DNA of 64,000 nucleotides from Stenotrophomonas sp. 364. GTDB lineage: Bacteria > Pseudomonadota > Gammaproteobacteria > Xanthomonadales > Xanthomonadaceae. The notes beneath the pieces are model-generated. The model saw only the letters and a program-made list of their open reading frames with translations, did no database searches and was not told where the DNA came from. This document shows positions 1 through 7,359 of this stretch, in pieces. The number at the start of each line of letters is the position of its first letter. The stretch's first letter is position 1. The translations under genes and the position numbers were made by a program. The DNA lies in NCBI RefSeq assembly GCF_009832905.1, contig NZ_CP047135.1, positions 2,396,001 through 2,460,000 on the forward strand, given 5' to 3'.

Positions 1-49
1 CGGCGCGGGCGCGCCTTGGCCTCGCCATAGGGGGCAGCTTGGCGATCGC

Positions 50-262
50 TCAAGCCGCCTGAGGGTCGTCAAGGGGCTGCAGCCGATTGGCGATCCCATC
101 GAAACGCGCCGCCTCTGTTCGAAGCTGATCGGCGGCAGTGCGTCGACTCGCCCTCGCCCGCCAGTCGCCACCGCGCCGAAGGTCCAGTGCGTCGGCCTGC
201 TGCCACAGCGAAGCCGCCCGTGCGCGCGCCCAGCGCGCCTTTCCGATGTCTGCTTTCGTCAT
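50..262 (-). CDS. Small hypothetical protein (70 aa)
   Basis: A 70-residue Arg/Ala-rich reading frame beginning MTKADIGKARW. The chosen ATG excludes a longer in-frame upstream extension that looks like antisense of the neighbouring gene. The composition is plausible for a small helical island protein, but no domain is recognised and no clear Shine-Dalgarno precedes the start. Another short frame may begin just downstream at about position 27 and run out of the window. Treat as a tentative gene of the older island. Confidence 0.3.
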   Translation of the reverse strand: MTKADIGKARWARARAASLWQQADALDLRRGGDWRARASRRTAADQLRTEAARFDGIANRLQPLDDPQAA

Positions 263-450
263 GGGTCCATGGTGAATACGGGGCGTCGCATGGCGCGATA
301 CGGAGGCAACGCTGGCTGACTGTCGTCCTGTCGCCTGACCAGGAACGGTTTGCCGATGCCCAGCTTGCGGTCCAGTCACTGAGGCCGTCTGACGTGATCC
401 TCCAGCCATTTGGTATCTTGGGCGCCAGCTCTGCACAGATCCCGACCCCC

Positions 451-882
451 ATGCCCCGCAAGACCTCGAACAATTCCTCCGCGTCGCTGCTGGACCTCCC
501 TGCCGGCGCGACCCCGTCGGGAACAGCAACGGACAAGGCACTTCTCCGTGCAGCGACCAAGGAAGCCTACAAGCGCGTCAACCTGCTCCTGAGCGCTTAC
601 TTCGAGGATTTCAGCCCGGCGCAGCAGCGCAGGATCCGCGAAGCGATCGGAGCGAGCGCCCGTCCGACGCCATCTAAACAGGCCAAGGTTCCCAAGGTTC
701 CGAAGGCACCCAAGGCTCCAAAGGAAGACCTGCCGCCCCGGTTCTGGCTGCCCTTCAGTGGTGAGACGTGGTCGGGACGAGGACGCCCCCCAGCCGCCTT
801 CCTCGCCTGGGAAGGCACCGTTGCCCATACCGAGTGGAAGAAGCGGCACCCCGGCGAGCGATTCCCGACCTACCCAGGCTGA
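451..882 (+). CDS. H-NS-like DNA-binding protein
   Basis: A 143-aa protein starting MPRKTSNNSS. An internal ATG was chosen because the upstream in-frame extension overlaps non-coding-looking sequence. The C-terminal part carries the H-NS family DNA-binding signature TWSGRGRPPAAF, preceded by a Lys/Pro/Ala-rich linker with KVPK/KAPK repeats (about residues 70-92) and a helical N-terminal region that could oligomerise. H-NS proteins bind AT-rich DNA and silence horizontally acquired genes. Here the gene sits inside an island with many foreign genes, so a silencing role is plausible. Family assignment rests on the short GRG motif only. Confidence 0.6.
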   Translation: MPRKTSNNSSASLLDLPAGATPSGTATDKALLRAATKEAYKRVNLLLSAYFEDFSPAQQRRIREAIGASARPTPSKQAKVPKVPKAPKAPKEDLPPRFWLPFSGETWSGRGRPPAAFLAWEGTVAHTEWKKRHPGERFPTYPG

Positions 883-960
883 TTGCGGCTGCAAGGGCGC
901 AGGCGTTCTGCAGCGCCAGCGTCTTCCTTCCCCGTCCAACCCTTTAAACAGGAGCTGGAA

Positions 961-1155
961 ATGACGCCTCTCGACAAAGCGATCCGTAGAGAACTGCAGG
1001 TCGGCGACGACACGTACACCCTGACCATCGACCCGAGCGGGCTCAAGCTCGTATTGAAGGGGCGGAGAAAGGGAGTGGAGCTGCAGTGGAGGGAGTTGGT
1101 CAACGGCGACGCCGCGTTGGCTGCGGCGCTTCAGGCATCACTTGGGGCCAGGTGA
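961..1155 (+). CDS. Small hypothetical island protein (64 aa)
   Basis: A compact 64-aa frame starting MTPLDKAIRREL. The internal ATG is supported by an AGGAG-type ribosome binding site a few bases upstream, whereas the longer frame has none. The pattern of alternating strands (DTYTLTIDPSGLKLVLKGRRKGVELQW) followed by a helix suggests a small folded beta-beta-alpha protein. It lies 78 bp downstream of the H-NS-like gene on the same strand and may be co-transcribed. No function is recognised. Confidence 0.55.
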   Translation: MTPLDKAIRRELQVGDDTYTLTIDPSGLKLVLKGRRKGVELQWRELVNGDAALAAALQASLGAR

Positions 1156-1169
1156 ATCGCGCCTGGCGA

Positions 1170-1250
1170 TTCGCAGATGACTTCCAGCAGGCGGGCTCAC
1201 ATGGCGGGGATGCGCAAGCGATCATCGCCTCTGCCTGCCTGATGCACTCG
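1170..1250. other. Possible degenerate third copy of the integrase 5' end
   Basis: Around 1199-1240 the bases resemble, with several mismatches and small gaps, the start of the integrase genes at 10024-10060 and 42047-42085 (shared core GATGCGCA-GCGA and CCTCTGC). The minus-strand reading gives RIP followed by a stop. The match is short and has no adjacent tRNA-Ser end, so it is tentative. The rest of 1156-1420 shows no gene. Confidence 0.25.
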
Positions 1251-1420
1251 TTCCTTCCCCAACGCTGCCGAAGGTGGCCCCGTGCTCCACGGTCGCCCCA
1301 AGTGATCGGCCAGAAGCGGACATCGTCAGGCCATCTCCTTCGCCTACAAGAGCATTCCTCCCAGGGCCTCAATGCGCTGGCCGGAATCCAACGACTGCCT
1401 CCCGCCAGGCCGTCAGTGCT

Positions 1421-2176
1421 CTAGAATTCCGCTTCCTTGTTGGCAGCAGGTTGCAGCACTTGCTGCCCTAGATCATTGCCGATGTTGAGGAATCCGATCC
1501 CGCCCGACAGCCCTTGTGCTCGCATGGCCTGCGTTCGCACGACCGACGAATAATCCGCAAAGAAATCGGGCTTGCGCCATTGCGCGGAAATCGAATCGCG
1601 ACTGCCACCCAGGTCGTTGTTCCAGGTCACGGCCTTCTGCGAACCGGGCGAACCGAACTTGCGCTTGAGCAGCTCCATCACGCGCGGCTGCGCCTCGAAC
1701 CCCGTGGTATTGAAGCGCAAGGCGATCACACGTCCGTTGCGCAGCAAAACCAGGCCGCCCGCACCTTCCAGAGAAAAAGCGTCACCTGCGCCCGCGCCGA
1801 TCGACATGCCGATGGGCGCGACCCACGCCGGGGCCTCGTCCGTGGCGAAGACCAGGTAACCGTATTCGCCTGGCCCGAACTCGGTACTGCCTACGGCCAT
1901 ATTTGTCGTGCCGGGCGCGACGCACAACCCTGTTGCCGGTGGCATGGCCTTCAGCGGCTCCGGCGGCGGGGCCATCAGCTTGTTGAACGCCCTAGCCCCC
2001 AATCCGATGTTGCTCCTGGCGGCAGCTGGAGCGGGTGAGGATAGTTCGCAAACAGGCAACGTTAGCGGCGCCCCTAACGTGATGCCGAATATGTCAGTTT
2101 CCGTCGCAGATACCGGGACGGTGGTCGATATGGTCAGTAAAACGACAAGAGAACCGGCGGCTGCAGTGAAACGCAT
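1421..2176 (-). CDS. Secreted/periplasmic hypothetical protein
   Basis: A 251-aa protein with an N-terminal signal peptide: MRF, then a hydrophobic stretch AAAGSLVVLLTISTTV, then a small-residue cleavage region near VSA-TE. The ATG at 2176 was preferred to an in-frame TTG five codons upstream because it places the signal sequence at the extreme N terminus. The mature part is Gly/Ala-rich with a segment EFGPGEYGYLVFATDEAP and a C-terminal QWRKPDF. No catalytic motif is seen and I do not recognise the family. It stands alone, convergent with nothing close. Confidence 0.6.
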   Translation of the reverse strand: MRFTAAAGSLVVLLTISTTVPVSATETDIFGITLGAPLTLPVCELSSPAPAAARSNIGLGARAFNKLMAPPPEPLKAMPPATGLCVAPGTTNMAVGSTEFGPGEYGYLVFATDEAPAWVAPIGMSIGAGAGDAFSLEGAGGLVLLRNGRVIALRFNTTGFEAQPRVMELLKRKFGSPGSQKAVTWNNDLGGSRDSISAQWRKPDFFADYSSVVRTQAMRAQGLSGGIGFLNIGNDLGQQVLQPAANKEAEF

Positions 2177-2279
2177 GGGGCTGTAATCCAAGCTGGATCA
2201 TGGTTGATGCGAAGTATATGCCCTGTTGCTGCTCGGCGCTGCGCTCGGCTGCCAGGGCGTCGCCGACGACCTACCGAGT

Positions 2280-2303
2280 GTCCGCTTTCGGCCAAGCGCG
2301 GAC
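2280..2303. repeat. GTCCGC...GCGGAC palindrome
   Basis: An intergenic inverted repeat GTCCGC-(tttcggccaa-like loop)-GCGGAC. A near-identical hairpin occurs at 5443-5466 and a decayed one near 9917-9945. The central sequence TTCGGCCAA / TTCCGGCCAA is shared by all three, so they belong to one dispersed small repeat family. Confidence 0.6.
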
Positions 2304-2359
2304 GTTCCCAAATCTGAGGCCAGTTAGCGTAGCCCAGCGGAGCCCTCAGCGACGAGTTG

Positions 2360-3262
2360 CTATGCCTCAACCCCGCCAAACTCAACCTCTTCAAAACCAT
2401 TAGCTCTAAGCTCGATATTGAGGAGATCAACGGCCTGTCTCCTGAGATCATTCAATTGCTCAGCGACATCAAACGACCTTATTTCGATCACATTCTCGTG
2501 TTCCACAACCGAGCCCTCGGCCAATGCGGCCGTCGCAATCTGACGCGCCTTCTGCAGACACTTACCCGCTTTTACTATTCTCTTGATCTTTGGCGTAGGA
2601 ACCTTGCACTCATCAACAACACGCCCATCCCGATCTTTCAAGCGGCCGGTAGCGATGGCTTCCTGCGTATCAGACATGGCTTGGATGAAATCCTTAGCCC
2701 TATTCTCAAGATGGAACGGCGTTCGAAGGGCGGGCCTATCGAATGCCATGATGAGCAGAAGCAGGTAGTGCTGAATGGGGTTGTACTTACTTCGGTACTC
2801 CAAGACTTCCTTGTAGTACCGATACAACAACCTGACGTGATCGTTTAGAAACTCCTGATAGTCCTCCCAAAACATTAAATGGACCTTGAAAGGGAGCCCC
2901 GCCTGATTCAAATCACGGACGTGAGCCTGCAGAATCGCATCTCTCGGCCCGGTTGTTGCAATTATAAAATGATCCAGCTTTGGAGAGAACGTCCTCGCAG
3001 CACTGACTTCAGTATCGATCTCCCCAACTGTCAATCTTTTAGACGGGATTTCTGACTGACCCTTCTTCTTGCACTGAATCCCGATGTGAGCCCGCGAATC
3101 ATAGTTGTATCCAAAGACGTCAACACCTGCCTGCGCCTGTCCCTGGCGGCCATGCCTTTCGGCATAGTCGTCCTTCCACTGCACTTTCGCTACGTCAAGA
3201 GTGAGTCGTTCGAAGTCCTGCCAGTTCACAGGCGGAGCGATTTCCACTTCAATGTCTGGCAT
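2360..3262 (-). CDS. Mrr-like restriction endonuclease-fold protein
   Basis: A 300-aa protein. The start at MPDIEVEIAP is fixed by a strong AAGGAGG site six bases upstream. Residues 45-66 carry a PD-(D/E)XK-type nuclease core of the Mrr kind: GVDVFG (Asp48) followed by GIQCKKK (Gln63 and Lys65), where Gln replaces the usual Glu as in many Mrr relatives. The C-terminal half is helical with no recognised domain. Such stand-alone nucleases usually act on modified or foreign DNA. It lies in a tight same-strand cluster with a HEPN protein and an acetyltransferase. A defence role is inferred, not shown. Confidence 0.65.
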   Translation of the reverse strand: MPDIEVEIAPPVNWQDFERLTLDVAKVQWKDDYAERHGRQGQAQAGVDVFGYNYDSRAHIGIQCKKKGQSEIPSKRLTVGEIDTEVSAARTFSPKLDHFIIATTGPRDAILQAHVRDLNQAGLPFKVHLMFWEDYQEFLNDHVRLLYRYYKEVLEYRSKYNPIQHYLLLLIMAFDRPALRTPFHLENRAKDFIQAMSDTQEAIATGRLKDRDGRVVDECKVPTPKIKRIVKAGKCLQKARQIATAALAEGSVVEHENVIEIRSFDVAEQLNDLRRQAVDLLNIELRANGFEEVEFGGVEA

Positions 3263-3365
3263 ACATCCTCCTTGAAACATAACTACCGAATGGGAGACCG
3301 CTTGGATCGGTTAGACGTTCTATCCAAAGCGCACCGCTTGGTGTGCCCTGCTCTTTACACGGATT

Positions 3366-3397
3366 GATCTTAGGGCGGCCGGGACCGGCTAACAAGT
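3366..3397. repeat. Imperfect palindromic repeat, copy 1
   Basis: The sequence GATCTTAGGG-GGCCGG-CCGGCTAACAAG recurs at 5314-5345 with about four mismatches, in the same orientation. Each copy is an imperfect hairpin (CTTAGG...GGCCGG / CCGGC...CAAG). Each lies about 100-135 bp upstream of a minus-strand gene start. The two copies bracket the HEPN-acetyltransferase segment. Confidence 0.65.
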
Positions 3398-3651
3398 CTG
3401 TTTATACTCGGAGCGATAGTGCGGCCAAAGTCGCGCGCAATTGAATCATGCAGATACACGCGAGGAGTGCTATTGCGCAGAGAATCAAGCCGAGCGCGGT
3501 GCACACTGCAGCGTTGAACAGTAGGATGGGGCGTATGGCGAGCTAGAGCTCGCTGACACCCAGGGGACAGGACCCATAATTGCCAGCCGATCTCGAGCGC
3601 CCTCTCGCCAAGATCGAAGTATTCCTGGAAAATCGAGAGATACGCCAACAT
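3370..3651 (-). CDS. Possible small protein coupled to HEPN gene
   Basis: A 93-aa frame beginning MLAYLSIFQEYFDLGERALEIGWQ, whose ATG falls three bases after the stop of the HEPN gene, an arrangement suited to translational coupling. The first ~40 residues look like an amphipathic helical protein; the remainder is Arg/Ser-rich and less convincing, and it runs over the palindromic repeat. It could be a small partner of the HEPN protein or spurious. No family is recognised. Confidence 0.3.
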   Translation of the reverse strand: MLAYLSIFQEYFDLGERALEIGWQLWVLSPGCQRALARHTPHPTVQRCSVHRARLDSLRNSTPRVYLHDSIARDFGRTIAPSINRLVSRSRPP

Positions 3652-3654
3652 TTA

Positions 3655-4566
3655 TCATCCGATGTCACATAGCGACAGAGTCAGATTAAGTGCCAACTGA
3701 AACCCCCTGTCCGCCTTGCGTTCAATCTCGGAATGTTCTTTAATGTTAATAGAGAGTCGCGAATCATTGCCGTGTACTAACTCGGATCGCAACTTATAAA
3801 GTTCACTGAATTCCTCCGCAGCCCCATCGCCGAGCATTTTTTGGACCAGACGTTTCCCAGCCGTTCCAATTGACTCTTTCTTGGCATCGCCTAACACCAT
3901 CTTGAGCTGCCGCTTTACGTCGTCGGCGACCTGGATCTCCGAAACTTTACTCTTAAGAGCATTGAGCGCACCTTCAACATCGCTATCTACGCGCCCCCGG
4001 ACACTGAGAATCTCCACTGCAGTCACTGCCAAAATCAGCTTCGACCTAGCGTGGGTATCCGCCAGAGCAAGTCCAAGCACATTTAATGCTTCCACTGTGC
4101 GTAGAGTTTCGAACCTTAACGCTCTATCAGGAAGAGCGATCTCTGCAAGGGCCCCAAGATCAAAATCCGGGCCTGCTGGTATGGCACCAGGCCAATGTTG
4201 AAGGCGCTGGGTTTCATAAGCTTGGGGCACGTAGCTGACTGGCACAATGTTCACTTTATCAAAAATGCTACCGATATCGATCGTCGCACGTCGCTGAGTA
4301 TCATTGAAGGACCACCAGTCAAGATGGGGGATATTGAGCTTTAGGAGCGCAACTTTAGTTCTCATCAGCGTCGCAGCAAGTTGCTGCTGCGCATCCTGCA
4401 AACTTGAGTAACCATCGGAGGAGACAAGAAGCACGCTATCCTCTTTGCGCAGAATCCTCAGCACGTGACCCTCAAGATCGAACAGGGCTTCTGGGGTTTG
4501 TGCGCTAATGCTGCGATCAGTGAGCTTCACCGCGAAAGAGTAAGAAAACACTACTTTATCCTTCAA
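3655..4566 (-). CDS. HEPN-domain protein (Apea-like)
   Basis: A 303-aa protein whose C-terminal third contains the HEPN RNase-type motif R-x4-H in the context LRSELVHGND (about residues 261-269), inside a long alpha-helical region beginning near residue 155. The N-terminal half is a mixed alpha/beta domain I do not recognise. HEPN proteins with this motif are frequently metal-independent RNases in toxin, abortive-infection and other defence modules. The neighbouring nuclease and the acetyltransferase upstream suggest the same theme here. Activity is not established by sequence alone. Confidence 0.6.
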   Translation of the reverse strand: MKDKVVFSYSFAVKLTDRSISAQTPEALFDLEGHVLRILRKEDSVLLVSSDGYSSLQDAQQQLAATLMRTKVALLKLNIPHLDWWSFNDTQRRATIDIGSIFDKVNIVPVSYVPQAYETQRLQHWPGAIPAGPDFDLGALAEIALPDRALRFETLRTVEALNVLGLALADTHARSKLILAVTAVEILSVRGRVDSDVEGALNALKSKVSEIQVADDVKRQLKMVLGDAKKESIGTAGKRLVQKMLGDGAAEEFSELYKLRSELVHGNDSRLSINIKEHSEIERKADRGFQLALNLTLSLCDIG

Positions 4567-4745
4567 AACTAGAGTTCACAACCAACTGCTCACCCCGTGT
4601 GCCGAGGATGCAGCTCAACCTCACAATCTCGCTGCAGTTCATTCGAAATGTTGAAATCGAAATCTGCCGTTTTTTGTTGGGATTATGCCCTTGCTGGCTG
4701 AAATTTGGCGCATGGCTGCCAACGGCCGAATGTGGTCATCCGCGC

Positions 4746-5180
4746 CTACGTATGGCTGAGCGAATCAGTCGCAGGATCGGTCAGCAGCGCTTTCTTCATC
4801 GTCGGCGCTTCTGAGTCAGCACCCGTGAAGCCATGGCTACCGTACCAATCGTGCAAATTTGAGTTACTCATGAAATCCGAATCGAGACTACGGGCTGTCA
4901 GCTGAAGGGAGCTGCATCCATGATCCAAGGCATACCTCTCAGCGAACGCAAGCAACTTCGTGCCCACCCCTCGTCCTCTAAAGGCTTGTAGGACGTAAAT
5001 CTCGTGAATGATGCCAACATTGTTGGATGGCCAATGGTCAAAGATGAGCAAGCCGACTTCGCCTCCGCCCTTAGTAGCCAGAAACTCTACAGTTCTATTA
5101 TCAAGCCGACCTGCCACGACGCGATCGCGCAATATCGCATCGACAGGTAGATCAGGATGGGCAAGTTTCATTACACGCAT
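4746..5180 (-). CDS. GNAT-family N-acetyltransferase
   Basis: A 144-aa single-domain protein. The acetyl-CoA-binding motif A is clear: IYVLQAFRGRGVGTKLLAFAE (about residues 70-90; R/Q-x-x-G-x-G/A core RGRGVG). The following LQLTARS strand and the DWYGSHGF turn fit the GNAT C-terminal half. The substrate is unknown. It precedes the HEPN gene on the same strand with a ~180-bp gap. GNAT proteins in such clusters can be toxins (tRNA acetylation) or resistance enzymes; nothing here decides between these. Confidence 0.75.
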   Translation of the reverse strand: MRVMKLAHPDLPVDAILRDRVVAGRLDNRTVEFLATKGGGEVGLLIFDHWPSNNVGIIHEIYVLQAFRGRGVGTKLLAFAERYALDHGCSSLQLTARSLDSDFMSNSNLHDWYGSHGFTGADSEAPTMKKALLTDPATDSLSHT

Positions 5181-5493
5181 TTATTGATCTCTAGCCTTCA
5201 GGTACGCACTTCTTCAAATATCTACACGCTGTCGAATAGGTAGCCCAGAGGGGCTGCTTGCGTTTGCAGTTCAGAGTGAACCGTACGACGCGTCGCATCT
5301 CCCATGCCACCTGATCTTAGGGTGGCCGGTTCCGGCTAACAAGCCTGCACATGATCAACGTCCGGCTCAGCGACCGTGCCAATGTCCGTTAAGGGCCGCA
5401 AAGTCCCGCAAATTTCCGCAGCACGAGTTCTTCTCGTGCGCAGTCCGCTTCCGGCCAAGAGCGGACGCTGCCCTTACAACAACCAGTCCTTCT
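5181..5493. other. Intergenic region with two repeat families
   Basis: No gene is seen. The stretch holds palindromic repeat copy 2 at 5314-5345 and the GTCCGC hairpin at 5443-5466, followed by a tail (CCTTACAACAA-CAG-CCTTCTTCA, 5472-5496) that recurs at 9946-9970. Confidence 0.6.
5314..5345. repeat. Imperfect palindromic repeat, copy 2
   Basis: Direct copy of the 3366-3397 element, about 135 bp upstream of the acetyltransferase start. See copy 1 for structure. Confidence 0.65.
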
Positions 5494-5496
5494 TCA
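5443..5496. repeat. GTCCGC hairpin plus conserved tail, copy A
   Basis: A perfect 6-bp-arm hairpin GTCCGC...GCGGAC followed by a ~25-bp tail. The same arrangement, with a decayed hairpin, lies at 9917-9970. The two copies are direct repeats that bracket the metallo-hydrolase to serine-hydrolase block. Confidence 0.6.
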
Positions 5497-6345
5497 TCCG
5501 GCGTAGGTGAAGGCATAACGCCTTCCGATGCGCTGGATGCGAGCAAACCCCAGCTCACCCAAGTGCATGCCGGCCGCGATCAACCGATCTGCACTGACCA
5601 TATCCAAAAGCGCTGAACGGGCCGCTGCAGCCCGCTGCGGATCCTGGTCGAACGCGATGGATACGTCGGGCCGGGCAATTTGGATGTGGGGAAAATGCAC
5701 GATGTCACCCCAGATCAACGCACTGCGGCCCTCCGATTCCACCCGATAGCCGGTGTGACCTGGCGTATGGCCTGGCAGCGGAACCATGCTGATACCGGGG
5801 AGTACATCGCCCTCGGCCAACAGGCGCAAGTTGCGGCGATATCCGGCGAACACCTGCCGTGCGAGGAGGAAGTTGCCCCGGGCACGATCATTGCTGCGGG
5901 CAAGGTTGCCGTCGTCCTCCCAGAAGGACAGCTCGCATGGGTGTATGAGCAGCTCCGCATTGGGGAAGACGGGGTGACCTTGAGCATCGAGCAGACCGCC
6001 AACATGATCAGGATGCGCATGCGTGAGCAAGATCGTATCCACATCCGTGGGCTGCACACCGGCTCGCAATAGATTGCCCCTCAACTCCCCTCCCCAGCCC
6101 TTGATCCCCCCGGCACCGGCGTCGATGAGGATCGTGCGGTCCTTCCCCCGCACCAGGTAGGTGTTGATGTGGATCGAGGACGGGTCGCTGACCCCTGCCT
6201 TCAGCTGTAGCTGCGCGGCCTCGGCCGGATCAATGTGGGAGAGCAGATCCAAACTGGCGGTCAGATGGCCATCGCTGATCGCTTGGATCAGGAAGCCACC
6301 GATCTGGAGGGTGGGCAGAGCCCGTTCAACGATGGATGCGTTCAT
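5494..6345 (-). CDS. MBL-fold metallo-hydrolase
   Basis: A 283-aa metallo-beta-lactamase-fold protein with the zinc-binding motif HAHPDH (His109, His111, Asp113, His114), a later LPGHTPGHTGY histidine and WGD-I aspartate, and a C-terminal AGMHLGELGF histidine. This set is expected of a di-zinc hydrolase. The layout resembles lactonase-type members (AHL lactonase / AttM-like) but no specific substrate can be assigned. It is the last gene of a three-gene minus-strand operon with a tautomerase-like protein and a ferredoxin-fold protein, divergent from a LysR regulator that probably controls it. Confidence 0.8.
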   Translation of the reverse strand: MNASIVERALPTLQIGGFLIQAISDGHLTASLDLLSHIDPAEAAQLQLKAGVSDPSSIHINTYLVRGKDRTILIDAGAGGIKGWGGELRGNLLRAGVQPTDVDTILLTHAHPDHVGGLLDAQGHPVFPNAELLIHPCELSFWEDDGNLARSNDRARGNFLLARQVFAGYRRNLRLLAEGDVLPGISMVPLPGHTPGHTGYRVESEGRSALIWGDIVHFPHIQIARPDVSIAFDQDPQRAAAARSALLDMVSADRLIAAGMHLGELGFARIQRIGRRYAFTYAG

Positions 6346-6354
6346 GGCCGCTCT

Positions 6355-6681
6355 TCAGTTTCGTGCGTGGAGGGAATCATTGGCGTAGCCAAAGCAACGG
6401 ATTCGCGCCGTCAGCCCTGCATGGTCTTGGATGGCCAGATCGAGCTGCTGCATGAATTCGTCCATGAGCTCGGGCGTCCTCTCCGGACCCAGTCGGTAGG
6501 CCAGCTCCGCAGACGCCGGATGGCCCCGCCCCTGACGCGCAGCCACGTAAAGGATGTGGACGTTGTCCAACGCAGCACCAAGCACGTCCGTACACAGCAC
6601 CGCGCATCGCTCAGTGAGCGCGTCGAGACTGTCCTTCGCCGGCATCCGCTCCTCGGTGAAGTAGATCGAGAGCCTAGGCAT
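6355..6681 (-). CDS. Tautomerase-like small protein
   Basis: A 108-aa protein. The start at MPRLSIYF was chosen because it gives an N-terminal proline after Met removal, the hallmark catalytic residue of the 4-oxalocrotonate tautomerase superfamily, and because it overlaps the upstream stop by 8 bases. The beta-alpha-beta pattern with a helix EERMPAKDSLDALTERCAVL fits the fold, though length exceeds the 60-70 aa of classical tautomerases. Adjacent MBL hydrolase and ferredoxin-fold genes suggest a small catabolic pathway. Assignment is moderate. Confidence 0.5.
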   Translation of the reverse strand: MPRLSIYFTEERMPAKDSLDALTERCAVLCTDVLGAALDNVHILYVAARQGRGHPASAELAYRLGPERTPELMDEFMQQLDLAIQDHAGLTARIRCFGYANDSLHARN

Positions 6682-7234
6682 CTGGGTGCGTCTCCGCCCC
6701 TGACCGGCCTGCATCGGACACGCTCTTGAGTTGTGCGGTCATGGGCGCATACGCATGCACCCCACTGGGAAAGGACTCCCTGGCTGGAACCATCCCGGCC
6801 GGAAGGCGCGCAAGCCAGAGCGCTGCCGGCGCGTGATCCAGCGCAACCGCATGCAAGGGCTCGGGGGCAATCCCCATCGCAATGATCGGCTCAGGGCCGA
6901 CGCGACTCACCAGCAGGTAATCGGCCTGTTCGACGGTGGGGGCCCGATCCAAGCCACCGTATAGGTTTCGATGCCAGTCCGTGATGTGCTGCTGCCAGCG
7001 CGCGAAGTTGCCCCCTCCCTTCCGGGCATACTCGTCCCCCTGCAGGACGTCCAGGCCGTCTATCGAGTGAAGGGCAAGGTAGGTCGGGCACCCTGCACCA
7101 CATGCCCTGAAGCGCTGCGAGGTGTGGAACCCCCGCACGGAAATGAGCGCAGGCAGTTTGTGCAGGCTGTAGAAATCGTTCCATTCCTCCTCGCTGGCGG
7201 AGTCGGAATAGCTGCATTCGACGGTGTAGATCAT
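6674..7234 (-). CDS. DUF4286/EthD-like ferredoxin-fold protein
   Basis: A 186-aa protein starting MIYTVECSYSDS, with an AGGAG site upstream fixing the ATG. The N terminus (EEEWNDFYSLHKLPALISVRGFHTSQRF) matches the pattern of dimeric alpha/beta-barrel proteins such as EthD and DUF4286, in which a W-x(4)-H-x-P segment precedes a strand with F-x-x-x-x-R-F. A second similar half follows (VEQADYLLVSRVG...), suggesting an internal repeat. It is the first gene of the operon divergent from the LysR gene. Function is likely in an oxidative or hydrolytic catabolic pathway; substrate unknown. Confidence 0.5.
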   Translation of the reverse strand: MIYTVECSYSDSASEEEWNDFYSLHKLPALISVRGFHTSQRFRACGAGCPTYLALHSIDGLDVLQGDEYARKGGGNFARWQQHITDWHRNLYGGLDRAPTVEQADYLLVSRVGPEPIIAMGIAPEPLHAVALDHAPAALWLARLPAGMVPARESFPSGVHAYAPMTAQLKSVSDAGRSGAETHPDA

Positions 7235-7359
7235 GGGAGCACTCCTGGGCCGGCTTGCGCGCGCCCCTTGTTGATGTCCCATCATGCTAGGCCTGCATTA
7301 GCTCTCATCAAATCGATGTTTCGGTATGCTTCAGTGACAAAAGATCACGCTGGATCCCC
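7235..7359. promoter_or_regulatory. Divergent LysR-controlled promoter region
   Basis: A 125-bp space between the divergent operon and the LysR gene. It is AT-richer than the genes and contains an ATC-rich segment (ATCAAATCGAT) and several T-N11-A possibilities typical of LysR sites. No single site can be assigned. Confidence 0.4.

Noticed and set aside
3310..3400. Possible integron attC sites (GTTAGAC and GCTAAC near the 32-bp palindromes)
   Set aside because: The core heptamers do not fit the attC consensus and their order is reversed; no central paired stem and no integron integrase.
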